64,000 bases of DNA from Euborellia annulipes (Eukaryota > Arthropoda > Insecta > Dermaptera > Anisolabididae). Below, in pieces: positions 52,743 through 63,590 of this stretch; positions within the stretch are counted from its first letter, which is position 1, and every line of letters starts with the position of its first letter. Position numbers and translations under genes: made by a program. The DNA lies in assembly GCA_023213315.1 (NCBI GenBank), contig JAKCPI010031608.1, positions 30,385 to 94,384 of the forward strand. The letters are read 5' to 3'. The notes beneath the pieces were generated by a model. It made no database searches. It was given only the letters and a program-made list of their open reading frames with translations, and was not told the DNA's origin.

Positions 52743-53880
52743 AAAAAGTCGAAGCAGATAAATACCACTCTCATTTTTTACTTAATAAACCTGTCTTATT
52801 TTAAAGATCATTCAAAAAGCCGAAGCAGATAAATACCACTCTCATTTTTTACTTAATAAACCTGTCTTATTTTAAAGATCATTCAAAAAGCCGAAGCAGA
52901 AAAATTCCACTCTCATTTTTTACTTAATAAACCTGTCTTATTTTAAAGATCATTCAAAAAGCCGAAGCAGATAAATACCACTCTCATTTTTTACTTAATA
53001 AACCTGTCTTATTTTAAAGATCATTCAAAAAGCCGAAGCAGAAAAATTCCACTCTCATTTTTTACTTAATAAACCTGTCTTATTTTAAAGATCATTCAAA
53101 AAGCCGAAGCAGATAAATACCACTCTCATTTTTTACTTAATAAACCTGTCTTATTTTAAAGATCATTCAAAAAGCCGAAGCAGATAAATACCACTCTCAT
53201 TTTTTACTTAATAAACCTGTCTTATTTTAAAGATCATTCAAAAAGCCGAAGCAGATAAATACCACTCTCATTTTTTACTTAATAAACCTGTCTTATTTTA
53301 AAGATCATTCAAAAAGCCGAAGCAGATAAATACCACTCTCATTTCTTACTTAATAAACATGTCTTATTTTAAAGATCATTCAAAAAGCCGAAGCAGATAA
53401 ATACCACTCTCATTTTTTACTTAATAAACCTGTCTTATTTTAAAGATCATTCAAAAAGCCGAAGCAGATAAATACCACTCTCATTTTTTACTTAATAAAC
53501 CTGTCTTATTTTAAAGATCATTCAAAAAGCCGAAGCAGATAAATACCACTCTCATTTTTTACTTAATAAACCTGTCTTATTTTAAAGATCATTCAAAAAG
53601 CCGAAGCAGATAAATACCACTCTCATTTTTTACTTAATAAACCTGTCTTATTTTAAAGATCATTCAAAAAGCCGAAGCAGATAAATACCACTCTCATTTT
53701 TTACTTAATAAACCTGTCTTATTTTAAAGATCATTCAAAAAGCCGAAGCAGATAAATACCACTCTCATTTTTTACTTAATAAACCTGTCTTATTTTAAAG
53801 ATCATTCAAAAAGCCGAAGCAGATAAATACCACTCTCATTTCTTACTTAATAAACATGTCTTATTTTAAAGATCATTCAA
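52743..53880. repeat. 71-bp satellite-like array, 16 units
   Basis: Unit anchor GCCGAAGCAG occurs every 71 bases from 52748 (first as GTCGAAGCAG) to 53813. Units are almost identical. Variants: GAAAAATTCC instead of GATAAATACC in units 3 and 5; TTTCTTACTTAATAAACATG in units 9 and 16, seven units apart. Each unit contains AATAAA. No frame is conserved across units. Confidence 0.97.
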
Positions 53881-54554
53881 TGTGTATTTGTTTGACCCCT
53901 CAGTATCATAGTTTTAAGTTTCTCTCTTTCAGGGAAAACTATCCCTCGTTAATTCGAGCTGAAATATGGTTGATTGTGTATGTACACTACAAACAAAAGG
54001 AAACTTTTATGTAAACGATCGGCAGCCTCTTTTTTTTTGTTCCCGTGAGCAGCACACTGAGATATTTATTTTATCTTGTTAGATAAATAAGTATTTAAAA
54101 TTACAAATAAATAAATAAATATTTGTCGTTTTTAGTATAAACTCTCTTCAATTATTTGTTCTTTCTCTCTCACGTGTATTTTACTCACTTGTTTTTGTGT
54201 AAATCTCTTATGAGGGAAAGAGAAAAAAAAAGAGGAGGGAATCCCCGAAAGTGAAAATGCACTGTCTATCTGTATGTGCTTATTATATTAAGGACTCGTC
54301 CCTAAGGACTCTATTAATATTTATTTATGAGATCGAATAAAGAGAAAGCGAATGAATAATTTTAAAACTTATTCAGGATATAGTTGAGGAGTAAATAGGA
54401 CTAGGCCGCGTCGCCCACTTTCGTCAGGATGAATATCTAATTAGAGTCTTTTGAAATAATTATTAATATTTTGTCTAAAAGATTGAGTTATATTATTAGA
54501 GACTTGTTTAAAAAAAATCTGGTGTGACTGGTCGCATTGCTCACAATTTTTTTT
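53881..54554. other. No gene seen
   Basis: (AAAT)n at 54105-54122, A/G-rich stretch at 54213-54240, and a family A hairpin arm CTGGTGTGACTGGTCGCA at 54519. Confidence 0.45.
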
Positions 54555-54745
54555 TAAGTGGAACTTTTATTTGATGACCTCAAATTTTTTCGCTCTTCTA
54601 TCAGCATGTCGCGTTACAAGCAGTGACGTCAAAGGCCGTGACGCTACAAGCCACGACGTCACAAGCCGTGACGACAAAAATAGGAAAGTTGAAATTTATA
54701 TATGCGAATATAAAAAAAATATTGGAAAAATAATTCAATTTTTAA
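54555..54745 (+). mobile_element. Family D element, copy 8, 3' truncated
   Basis: AAGTGGAACTTTTATTTGATG, then four 15-bp units at 54614-54628, 54629-54643, 54644-54658, 54659-54673, then GGAAAGTTGAAATTTATATA. It stops at the palindrome that follows. The 104-codon frame at 54571-54885 runs from this repeat into the palindrome and is spurious. Confidence 0.8.
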
Positions 54746-54747
54746 AA

Positions 54748-54985
54748 TGCACTTGCTCCGACTCAAGTGAACTAACTGTCATGTCCGTTACGTGCCTTTT
54801 TATATACAGCCACGTCAGCGCCATCTGTTGGCATTTCTGTGAAGTTAGATTCAAATTTTCCCGCTATTTTCACTCATTTCCATGAAGTTAGTCACAGTTA
54901 TCAAAGTAAGTGTTTACATAAAAAGCATGATAAAAAGGCAAGTAACGGACATGACAGTTGGTTCAATTGAGTTGGATCAAGTGCA
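54748..54985. repeat. 238-bp palindrome
   Basis: Arms TGCACTTGCTCCGACTCAAG ... TGTCATGTCCGTTACGTGCC and GGCAAGTAACGGACATGACA ... GATCAAGTGCA pair over about 60 bp, around a loop with GCCATCTGTTGGCA. A hammerhead-like motif follows directly. Confidence 0.75.
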
Positions 54986-55035
54986 CAGTACTTGATAACG
55001 GCTGCAGAACAAGCAGTCGAAACGTTTTTATTTTT
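54986..55035 (+). ncRNA. Hammerhead-like motif, divergent core
   Basis: CTTGATAAC, a 6-bp stem II GGCTGC/GCAGTC (one wobble) with a seven-base loop, then GAAAC-GTT. The 3' core and minimal stem III fit; the 5' core departs from CTGANGA. AATAAATATTTAATA follows. Confidence 0.35.
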
Positions 55036-55084
55036 TTAATAAATATTTAATACAAAAATGTGGTCTATAATTAAAAATTCTCCT

Positions 55085-57303
55085 AATAATAATTTTTCTG
55101 TATTCCTGAGAAGGTCCTCTTTATGCATATAAAATTTCATTTCGAAATTCCTACGGGAAGTTGCCTAAATAGAACGTGACAGACAGACGGATGGACATTA
55201 GCGAATTATATATGGGTGATTCTTTTACAAACCGAACACTTTCTGACCGACATGTTTTTGATTTGGATGAAATTTTTTTACGGGTTCTTTAACGAAAAAA
55301 AGATAGCCATCCGCGAGGATTTTCTTTTTTCTTTAATATTTTGGGAAATATCGAGGGTCGAAAATGTGAAAATTTGATGATTTTCTGCTTAGACGCTCAC
55401 TTTTAAAAATTCATAACTCTGGTTCTATTTGAGCTAGAAAAAAACTTTTTTACCATTTTAAAGCTAAAAGAGTGAACTTTAAGAAAAAAATTGTTCCACC
55501 AAAATTTATTAAAGATTTCACATTGTTATCAACAATTGAAATCTTTAAATCGATTTTTAACAATGGGGCCCCAACTGTATTGCATTTTTATTATAACCAT
55601 CGCATTCTACGTCGAATTTTATACCGATAACGGTTTTTTAATCGATGGAGAATCAATTAGTACTATTGAAAAAAAATCCCGCCAAGTGCTCTCATGCGGT
55701 AAAATGACGTCATATCAAAAATAAGAAAAAAAGTCCGAGGGCATTGAACCACTCTTTCCAAAACTATATTTAGATTTAATGTAGCTTTTATGGTCAAGTA
55801 GCTATCCGTTGCACAAGTAGGGCTATTTTTCGATATTTTTTTGCCTAAAAAAATGATGTTTTTCGAGAAAAAAAATAATTTTGGAGTTAATTACTCGGGA
55901 TTTTTTTACGTATTCTATTAGAGGTTTTCTTTCTGCACCAAATGACATTCCATTTAGTCTGATCTGATTAGCCGTTCGGAATCTACAGGGGTTTAAACTT
56001 TCAAATTAGAATTTACCGCAGCACGGTAAAATAAAATGGTAGGAAAAAAATAAATGGTGAAATCTTTAGCTGAAAACTCATTCTTTCTAACCGTATTTTT
56101 CCCATAATTATACCTCTTAAGACAGAAGAGTTATTCAAGCCGATAAACTTTTTCGTGCAAAGATTTTTTTCTTGCCCTAGAGCATGAACGAAAAAGTTTA
56201 TCGGCTTGCATAACTCCTCTGTCTTAAGAGGTATAATTATGAGAAATATACGGTTTGAAAGAATGAGTTTTCAGCTAAAGATTTCACCAAGACAGAAGAG
56301 TTATTCAAGCCGATAAACTTTTTTCGTGCAAAGATTTTTTTTCTTGCCCTAGAGCATGAACGAAAAAGTTTATCGGCTTGCATAACTCCTCTGTCTTAAG
56401 AGGTATAATTATGAGAAATATACGGTTTGAAAGAATGAGTTTTCAGCTAAAGATTTCACCATTTATTTTTTTCCTATCATTTTATTTTACCGCGCTGCGG
56501 TAAATTCTAATTTGAAAGTTAAAACCCCTGTAGATTCCGAACGGCTAATCAGATCAGACTAAATGGAATGTCATTTGGTGCAGAAAGAAAACCTCTAATA
56601 GAATGCGTAAAAAATCCCGAGTAATTAACTCCAAAATTAGTTTTTTCTCGAAAAACATCATTTTTTAGGCAAAAAAATATCGAAAAATAGCCCTACTTGT
56701 GCAACGGATAGCTACTTGACCATAAAAGCTACATTAAATCTAAATATAGTTTTGGAAAGAGTGGTTCAATGCCCTCGGACTTTTTCTTATTTTTGATATG
56801 GCGTCATTTTACCGCATGAGAGCACTTGGCGGGATTTTTTTTCAATAGTACTAATTGATTCTCCATCGATTAAAAAACCGTTATCGGTATAAAATTCGAC
56901 GTAGAATGCGATGGTTATAATAAAAATGCAATACAGTTGGGGCCCCATTGTTAAAAATCGATTTAAAGATTTCAATTGTTGATAACAATGTGAAATCTTT
57001 AATAAATTTTGGTGGAACAATTTTTTCTTAAAGTTCACTCTTTTAGCTTTAAAATGGTAAAAAAAGTTTTTTCTAGCTCAAATAGAACCAGAGTTATGAA
57101 TTTTTAAAAGTGAGCGTCTAAGCAGAAAATCATCAAATTTTCACATTTTCGACCCTCGATATTTCCCAAAATATTAAAGAAAAAGAAAATCCTCGCGGAT
57201 GGCTATCTTTTTTTCGTTAAAGAACCCGTAAAAAATTTCATCCAAATCAAAAACATGTCGGTCAGAAAGTGTTCGGTTTGTAAAAGAATCACCCATATAT
57301 AGA
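55085..57303 (-). mobile_element. Helitron 5' part split by a foldback element
   Basis: Minus strand, 5' end at 57302-57303 (AATCTATATAT), then the foldback element, then TAATTCGCTAATGTCC (55196-55211), CCTAATTC-type blocks and CATAAAGAGGACCTTCTCAGG. It matches 176-340. The target in this family reads AATTATATATATAGATT, so the inserted element duplicated up to four bases of the (AT)n run. No 3' end. Confidence 0.7.
55214..57294. mobile_element. 2.08-kb foldback element with kilobase arms
   Basis: Starts GGGTGATTCTTTTACAAACC and ends in its exact inverse GGTTTGTAAAAGAATCACCC. The arms run about 900-1000 bp and are nearly identical: a 77-codon frame on the plus strand (55491-55724) reappears on the minus strand (56787-57038) with one changed residue (MTSYQK / MTPYQK). 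The centre contains a 170-bp hairpin unit duplicated in tandem (about 56119-56289 and 56290-56461). The shared frame has no recognisable domain and, being in a palindrome, is probably non-coding. Confidence 0.9.
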
Positions 57304-57438
57304 TTGTAATTTTACAACACACTTTCTAATTTTACAATACAACGGTTATTGTAATTTTCCTTTTAAGGCAGTCTGAGAAGGGCATCATGGCTGACTTTTT
57401 CAATCAGCTGTTTTTTAGCTTTCTTAATAAAGACATTT

Positions 57439-57550
57439 TTGATAGGTAAATAAAAGAAGAGCAGCTAAAATTATTTCATTTATTGACCCACTAGGCTAAT
57501 AATTTAGTAATGAAATAATTTTAGCTGCTCTTCTTTTATTTACCTATCAA
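57439..57550. repeat. 112-bp hairpin
   Basis: Arms TTGATAGGTAAATAAAAGAA continuing GAGCAGCTAAAATTATTTCAT and the inverse, with a loop TTATTGACCCACTAGGCTAATAATTTAG in part. A palindromic MITE or a fold generated by repair. Confidence 0.75.
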
Positions 57551-57553
57551 CGA

Positions 57554-58854
57554 TTATCCAGCTATAAAATCTACATTTGTAACAAAAGACATTTTTGGCA
57601 CTTCAAGGATTTATTTAAGTTATAATAATACAAAAAATAATAATATTAAGATAACTTGTATTTTATATTAAAAATTATGTAAAAAATATGTAAAGTCTAG
57701 TTAGATTTCAAATTTCCTTTTAATTAATTAAAAATATCATCTTTAAAATATCCAATTAAGAAATATTTTTTACTTAAAATATGCAAAAAATGTTTGTTAA
57801 TAAAACTTGAATTCGTTTTATTAAGTTTATTTAGAAATAAATTTCTGGGAAAGAATAAAGTATCATTCAAATAGTAAATATTGTTTACAATGAAGTCATA
57901 CTTATATACGAAATAGCAGAAATAAATGATTACTTCACTCAACTCAAGTTCTCCCCAACCCTCGTGAGCAAACGCATCCCAGGCACCCGCTGCCACCCAA
58001 AAGGTCAATAACCTATGGCTCCAGTTGTTAAATTATTTTAGTAAAATTACCACACATTTGTAAACGGTTTTTGTAAACACATAGCTAAATTGTATAGTAA
58101 ATTTAGTATGTATTTGTCTTAGAAATTTGCTTACAACAAAAAAATTGTAAAATCACCAAATTTTTTTTTTAACGTGTAGTTTAATTTAAAAATAAAAAAA
58201 AATCATTTCAATCTCATAATTTCTTTAATCCGCCATTTCGTGGGGCATCGGCCCTTTCCAGATAAATAATTTTCTCGCACTCTGATTACATGCATTATTT
58301 ATATATATATATTTCTCTCTCTCGCTGTCCACACTAATTTGGCAATGACGCAAGCGAGGTTGCCGTCTCTTTCTCTCGTTCAATGACAATTTGGCAACAG
58401 TGTGGTCGTGTCTTCTTCTACGCCATCGATATTGTCCTCATTTGCATCTATTATAGATGAGATGTTTGTTTGTGTTGGTGTCCGTTTTACTACCACTACC
58501 ACTACATCCCCTTCCTTTAAATTTAAATTCACTCTCGTTTAAGTCATTGTGTGACCCTTTCGAAATTTATTTAAATAAATAATTGCCTTTTACGTCACGA
58601 AAAAAAAAATTCCAATTATCTAGCCCGCATAATAAATATTTAGCTGCGTCTTTCCTTAATCACATGGCAAAATTTTTCAGACAATTATCATCCTCGCAGT
58701 TATCTTAAAAAAAAAATTTGTAAAAATATTTTTTTAATGTATTTTATAAATATCTATCTATATGTACTTATGAATTATTTTTTATTATTAGAGTTGACTT
58801 TTTTATTTGCTTAAAAATTGTATATTGAGAATCAATGACTATGTGATTTTTTTT
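57554..58854. other. No gene seen
   Basis: AT-rich to 58200, then normal-composition unique sequence at 58230-58560 (CCGCCATTTCGTGGGGCATC at about 58231; CTCTCTCTCGC at 58316). No supported frame; the 94-codon minus frame at 57724-58008 lacks a domain. Confidence 0.35.
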
Positions 58855-59765
58855 TTTTAATTCATTTTTATCTCTCAAACTACTTATCTGAGATTGATAA
58901 AATTTTACCAACTTATAGTCTGTGATTAGTAAAAGAAGCTGGTAAAATTAAAAAAAAATCGGTCCACAGAACGCGGTAAAAATACCCGCGGAATATTTAT
59001 TAAAATTTTAAATTTTCTCACTCTCTCTTGAATTAAGAACATAATCTTTAAATTTTATATCAGATCACTGAAAGAGAATTTTTTAATTACGTCATTAACT
59101 TTATATTGCTTTTTTTTGTAGAAAAGTTTTTCACTTTTGTTTAGGTGTTTTTTTTTAATTAACTTTTATTTCTAAAACTACTTATCTGAGATTAATAAAA
59201 TTTTACCAACTTATAGTTTGATATTAGTATAAGAAGCTGGTAGAATTAAAAAAAAAATCGGACCACAGAACGCGGTAAAAATACGCGCGGAATATTTATT
59301 AAAATTTTAAATTTTCTCAATTTCCCTTGAATTAAGAACTTAATCTTTAAATTTCATAACAATCAGATCACTGAAAGGAAATTTTCTAATTACGTCATTA
59401 ACTTTATATTACTTTTTTTTTGAAGAAAAGTTTTTCACTTTTGTTTAGGTGTTTTTTTTTAATTAACTTTTATTTCTAAAACTACTTTTCTAAGATTGAT
59501 AAAATTTTACCAACTTATAGTATGTGATTAGTAAAAGAAGCTGGTGAAATTTAAAAAAAATCGGTCCAAATCAAATACCCCCGGAATATTTATTAAAATT
59601 TTAGGTTTTCTCACTCTCTCAAATCTTTTATAGCTTAATGTTAATAATTACGAACATAATCTTTAAATTTTATTACAATCAGATCACTGAAAGGGGATTT
59701 TTAATTACGTCATCAACTTTACGGTATATTACATTTTTTTTGTAGAAAAGTTTTACAATTTTATT
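58855..59765. repeat. About 300-bp tandem repeat, three units
   Basis: TACTTATCTGAGATT-type anchors at 58881, 59179 and 59483 (spacings 298 and 304). Shared blocks: ACCAACTTATAGT, AGAAGCTGGT, AATCGG.CCACAGAACGCGG, AATTACGTCAT.AACTTTA, GAAAAGTTTTTCACTTTTGT. A diverged inverse unit lies at 61140-61400. Confidence 0.85.
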
Positions 59766-59794
59766 TAGGAATTTCTATTTTCTTTTGCCTTTTT

Positions 59795-60280
59795 ATGTTA
59801 ATATATAGAAAGAAAGAATTGCATTCATGTCAAATGTCCAGATTTTAATGGAAATACACGTTTTGAGAATTCAAAATAAAGCATGAAGGAAATGAGCTAC
59901 GAGTTTAAAATTTTATATTTAAGTTAGGTACCCCACGGTAAAGGCGAAAATAGGTTTTTAAATAAAATCTATGAAAAAGTACTAGTACTTTACTGATGTA
60001 CTTTTTCAGTATTTTTCGATTTTCTCAAAATTGACTCAAAGGATTTTGATTAAAATTCAAAAATCAATTATTTTTTAGATGGTTTTTAAAATGTATATTC
60101 TCATTTTTTCCTCAAAATTGTTTGAAGCACACTTTACTCTTGTACTTAATAAGAAAAATAGGAGAAAGTACAATTATTTCTTGGTTTATTTTGAATTTAA
60201 TTTCGGAATGAAGTCTGGTGTGACAAGCACGGAACACAACCGAAGGTGTATCGCATCCACTCACACCATTATAACAAATT
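59795..60280 (+). mobile_element. Family A element, partial
   Basis: Starts inside the TA/GA region (AGAAAGAAAGAATTGCATTC), body with AAAGTACTAGTACTTTACTG, ends CTGGTGTGACAAGCACGGAA and a shortened second arm (CACTCACACCA). Directly follows the 300-bp array. Confidence 0.75.
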
Positions 60281-60630
60281 CATAAATAAAGTGATAGAGG
60301 GAAATAGAAAGAAAAGAAATCGTTTGAAGATGAAACAAAAAAATAACATCACAAAAGAGAGATTCTTTTTATAATAAACCTAAAAAAGAAAATATAATAA
60401 AAAAAAAAGAAAATGTGTTCTTTAACACCCTTTGCTGACTGATCAAAACAAGGTAAGGGCCTTTGTGAACGGTCAGCTCTTTATACAAAGTACTCTCTAT
60501 CTCTCTCTCTCTCTCTAACGTTAATTAAGCAAAACAGAATAATAATAATACATATATAGGGATAAACGAACCAAAAACTAGCGTGAGGAAAATGGGATTT
60601 CTCTTTTCTTTCAAAAGAATTTTATTATAA
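60281..60630. other. No gene seen
   Basis: A-rich; (CT)n at 60502-60516; GATAAACGAACC at 60562. Nothing recognised. Confidence 0.45.
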
Positions 60631-60963
60631 CTAGCCGCCCCGCCCGCCTTTGGCGGACACTCGCCTTTCCTTAATAATAAAAACAAAAATTATTCTTACT
60701 ATTCCAATCCAGCGCCTGCTTGAGAATTTGTTTACATTCATAGAATACATAAATGCAAAGAATACATTAATTTTTCTCCATACATTTCCTATGGGAGAAA
60801 TCATAACTTAAGAAATTAATAACTAAAGTTATAGGAATTTCGGGACCCAGGTATTTTTCCTGGACTCTTCATAACGTCCTCTATAAAACTGTAAAATTTC
60901 GTTTCAAAATTCCAAGAGGAAGTAGGTCCGAGACAGACTGATACGTCGCTATTATATATATAA
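60631..60963 (-). mobile_element. Short Helitron, both ends present
   Basis: Minus strand: 5' end in TTATATATATAATAGCGACG (about 60963; TC has become TT), the family body (CCTATGGGAGAAATC, ATGTAAACAAATTCTCAAGC), 3' end AAAGGCGAGTGTCCGCCAAA, GGCGGGCGGGGCGGCTAG|T (CTAG 60634-60631, plus-strand A at 60630). The shortest copy with a complete 3' end. Confidence 0.75.
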
Positions 60964-61139
60964 ATTATCTTAAAGAATTTTTGGTTTTTAATTGGATTTT
61001 GGGTGAAACGTGAACACCATATTTAAAAATACCCTTGACCAAACGGAAATGACAAACAAAAAAAAAAAATAAATAAAATTACCCGAACAAAATGGCAAAA
61101 CTTTTCTACGAAAAAACAATGCAAATGAATTGATGACGT

Positions 61140-61400
61140 AAGATTAAATCCCCTTCCGGTGAGCAGATTATGTTCTTAATTATTAACATAAAGTTTTACA
61201 AGATTTGGCTCAGGAGATAGTGAAAAAAGAAAAAACTTAGAATTTTCATAAAGCTTCAGCGGTTATTTTTACCGCATTCTGCGGACGGATTTTTTTAAAA
61301 TTTTACCAGATTCTTATATTATTTAAAGACTATAAGTGGGTAAAATTTTATCAATTTCAGATAAGTGGTTTCAGAGATAAAAGTTATTAAAATAAAAAAA
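61140..61400 (-). repeat. Diverged inverse unit of the 300-bp repeat
   Basis: On the minus strand: AACCACTTATCTGAAATTGATA, ACCCACTTATAGTCTTTAAA, AATCCGTCCGCAGAATGCGG, matching 58855-59765 in order. Confidence 0.7.
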
Positions 61401-62314
61401 AAATTCTCAATATAAATGCTTGATGATAATAAATATAAAAAATTTCCTTCAAGTTTCAGAAAAATTTAATTTCAAAATTTTTCATAAAAACCGTTTTTGA
61501 GATTTTTCTCTAACGTGAAGCAATTTAATAAAAGAAACGATTTAATCCATGCGTGTCTGTCTGTATTTGTCATATGACAAATGACCCAAGTCATTAAATC
61601 CCCCCCCCCTGTCGAGATATAATTGTCTGATTTTTAATTTTTAAGTTCTTTGCTTTTATACTTAAACACATGATGATTAATCACACCACTCACTCCCCTG
61701 GTGTCATTAAACTTTGTGTCCAGAGACAGTTAAAAAGTCCAGTCCAGGATCTTTTGGTCCAGGGCCAGATGAGAAGGGATTACGAGCCTCTGATGAAATG
61801 AACCGAGAACATCTCTCTTGAAGGAAGAAGGGAGAGAGAGAGAGCAATTAGTCGATGCCCTCTGATCGATCCATGTGGAGGAATTAGAGCGTCGACGGAG
61901 AAGAGAGAAAGCGACAAGAGAGAGATGAAAAAAAAGAGAGAGAGGATTATAGCCTACTCCGTTGGGGGATGCCATCATCAGTCGAGGTCATGGATGCCTA
62001 TATATAAATAACGACAAGTGATCTTTTTATTTTATTAAATCAAATTATACTGTTGAATTTGACACTCATGGAAAAATGCTCAAAAGGCAAAGGATCAAAA
62101 TTTTCCTGGAAATACAGAATTTCCCCATTTGAAATCACTGGGGTTTTTATTTCTCTGTATGAAAAATTAAAGCTAATTAAATTTAATAATTAAATCTCTC
62201 AAATGAAAAATAATAAAAATTATTATTTAATTAATTTTTTTTTTTTTTTTATATATTATATATACCAGTATAGATATCTATTTAAAACAGAATATTATTT
62301 GATATTTTACTATT
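61401..62314. other. Spacer, normal-composition part at 61720-61990
   Basis: (GA)n pieces at 61833-61842 and 61935-61945. The 82-codon minus frame at 61730-61978 has no domain and overlaps the GA runs, so it is not called. C-run at 61602-61610. Confidence 0.4.
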
Positions 62315-62535
62315 TTTTACTTTCTCTTACCTCTATTTATATGTTAATACATAAATAGAGAGAAAGTATTGAATTCATGTCAAAAATTCGATGTCGAGAT
62401 TTTGATGGATATACACTTTTTGAGGTCACCTGAATCCAAAAACTCTGGTCTGACAAGCACAGAACACAACTTTCGATTACAGAATGTTAAGGTAAGACAA
62501 AGTTGTGTGCTGTGCGACAGTCACACCAGATATTT
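62315..62535 (+). mobile_element. Family A element, internally deleted
   Basis: TTTACTTTCTCTTACCTCTA start, GATGTCGAGATTTTGATGGA, GAGGTCACCTGAATCCAAAA, then directly the hairpin (CTGGTCTGACAAGCACAGAA ... GTGCGACAGTCACACCAG). The whole ACTAGTACTTTACTGATG middle is missing. Confidence 0.8.
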
Positions 62536-62578
62536 TTATTCTCCATACAATATTTTATAAACATAGAATATAAAAGTA

Positions 62579-62863
62579 TCTATTTATATAATTTGCTAAT
62601 GTCAGTCTGTCGCGCTCTATTTGGGCAACTACCCATTGGAAATTTGAAACGAAATTTTTTATGCTTAAAGAGAACCTCCTAGGGATTACAGAAAAATTAT
62701 TTTCATCCCGAAATTTCTAAAAATTTTTGAGTTATTAATTTCTAAACTTACGATAGGAAATGTATAGAGATATATTTATGTATTCTTTGCATTTATATAT
62801 TTTATGAATGTAAACAAGCAGACACTGGATTGGAATAGTAATGATAATTTTTTTTTCATAATT
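62579..62863 (+). mobile_element. Helitron 5' part
   Basis: A|TCTATTTATATAATTTGC at 62579, CGCGCTCTATTTGGGCAAC, CATCCCGAAATTTCTAA, ATGTAAACAAGCAGACACTG, ending TTCATAATTGGAC. It shows the uninterrupted site (GGAAATGTATAGAGA) used to define the palindrome insertion at 404-573. Confidence 0.75.
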
Positions 62864-63590
62864 GGACCGTTACGCAATTGTGTGTCAACCGCCAGGTACC
62901 GAGATTTGAGAAAATTAAAGTTTTTCTGATTTAAATTGTTTTGATTAGATTATATATCATTTTTTTTTTTTGTCAATTGTGCAAGTAAATACTGTAATTA
63001 TGGCAGATATTCATAAATTATCTCTAAAAATACGAATAATTTAGAGAAAAACAATAAAATATAAAAAATTCCATAAGTCCAATATTATATTTGTAAAAAT
63101 GCTTCAAAGTCTCTTGACACATGATTGCAAATTAATCTATGCACTATTTATATTAATAAAATAATTTTAGGTTTATAATTCAAAAATTAAAACGGAGTTA
63201 TTATTAAAGTTCTTTTATGGTTATATTTAATACAAGTTGAGAAGGCGCGGCTTCGCCGCGCCATTCCCAACTTGCCCTGGCGGGCGGCGTCTCGGGACGT
63301 GATCAGTAGTTTTCCCCTTAATTTTAAAGCCCATATGGTTTTTGCCCAAATGAAAATACACTGAATCAAGTTTAAAATAATTGAATATTCGCCCTGCCCG
63401 GCCTGTGGGTTTTGAAGACCATGAAAAAATTATGGGCGGGTAGCAAGTCTAAATTTCACTTTAATAAACTGATTAGGAGGACGGGCATGCAAATGAAATC
63501 GGACGGGCAAGGACCTATTAAAAAATAAAGGGTCGGACTAAGCCGAGCGCACAACTTTCCCACCCACTATTCAAGAAAAGAATATATTGC
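62864..63590. other. No gene seen; GC-rich hairpin
   Basis: GGCGCGGCTTCGCCGCGCC at about 63244-63262 is a perfect hairpin of Helitron 3'-end style, followed by GGCGGGCGGCG, but no CTRR|T end follows. GCCCGGCCTGTGGG at 63397. The 60-codon minus frame at 63187-63369 reads this GC-rich part. Confidence 0.4.

Noticed and set aside
52743..53880. CRISPR array
   Set aside because: The 71-bp units are contiguous, with no unique spacers, and the context is eukaryotic.
54571..54885. 104-codon frame rich in charged residues
   Set aside because: It starts in the 15-bp minisatellite of a family D copy and ends in a palindrome; a chimera of two repeats.
55491..57038. The same 77-83 codon protein on both strands as a possible gene pair
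   Set aside because: Both lie in mirrored arms of the foldback element. No domain is recognised, and an identical arm would preserve any chance frame.
61730..61978. 82-codon minus frame, Ser-rich
   Set aside because: Overlaps GA-rich runs, has no signal or domain, and no supporting context.
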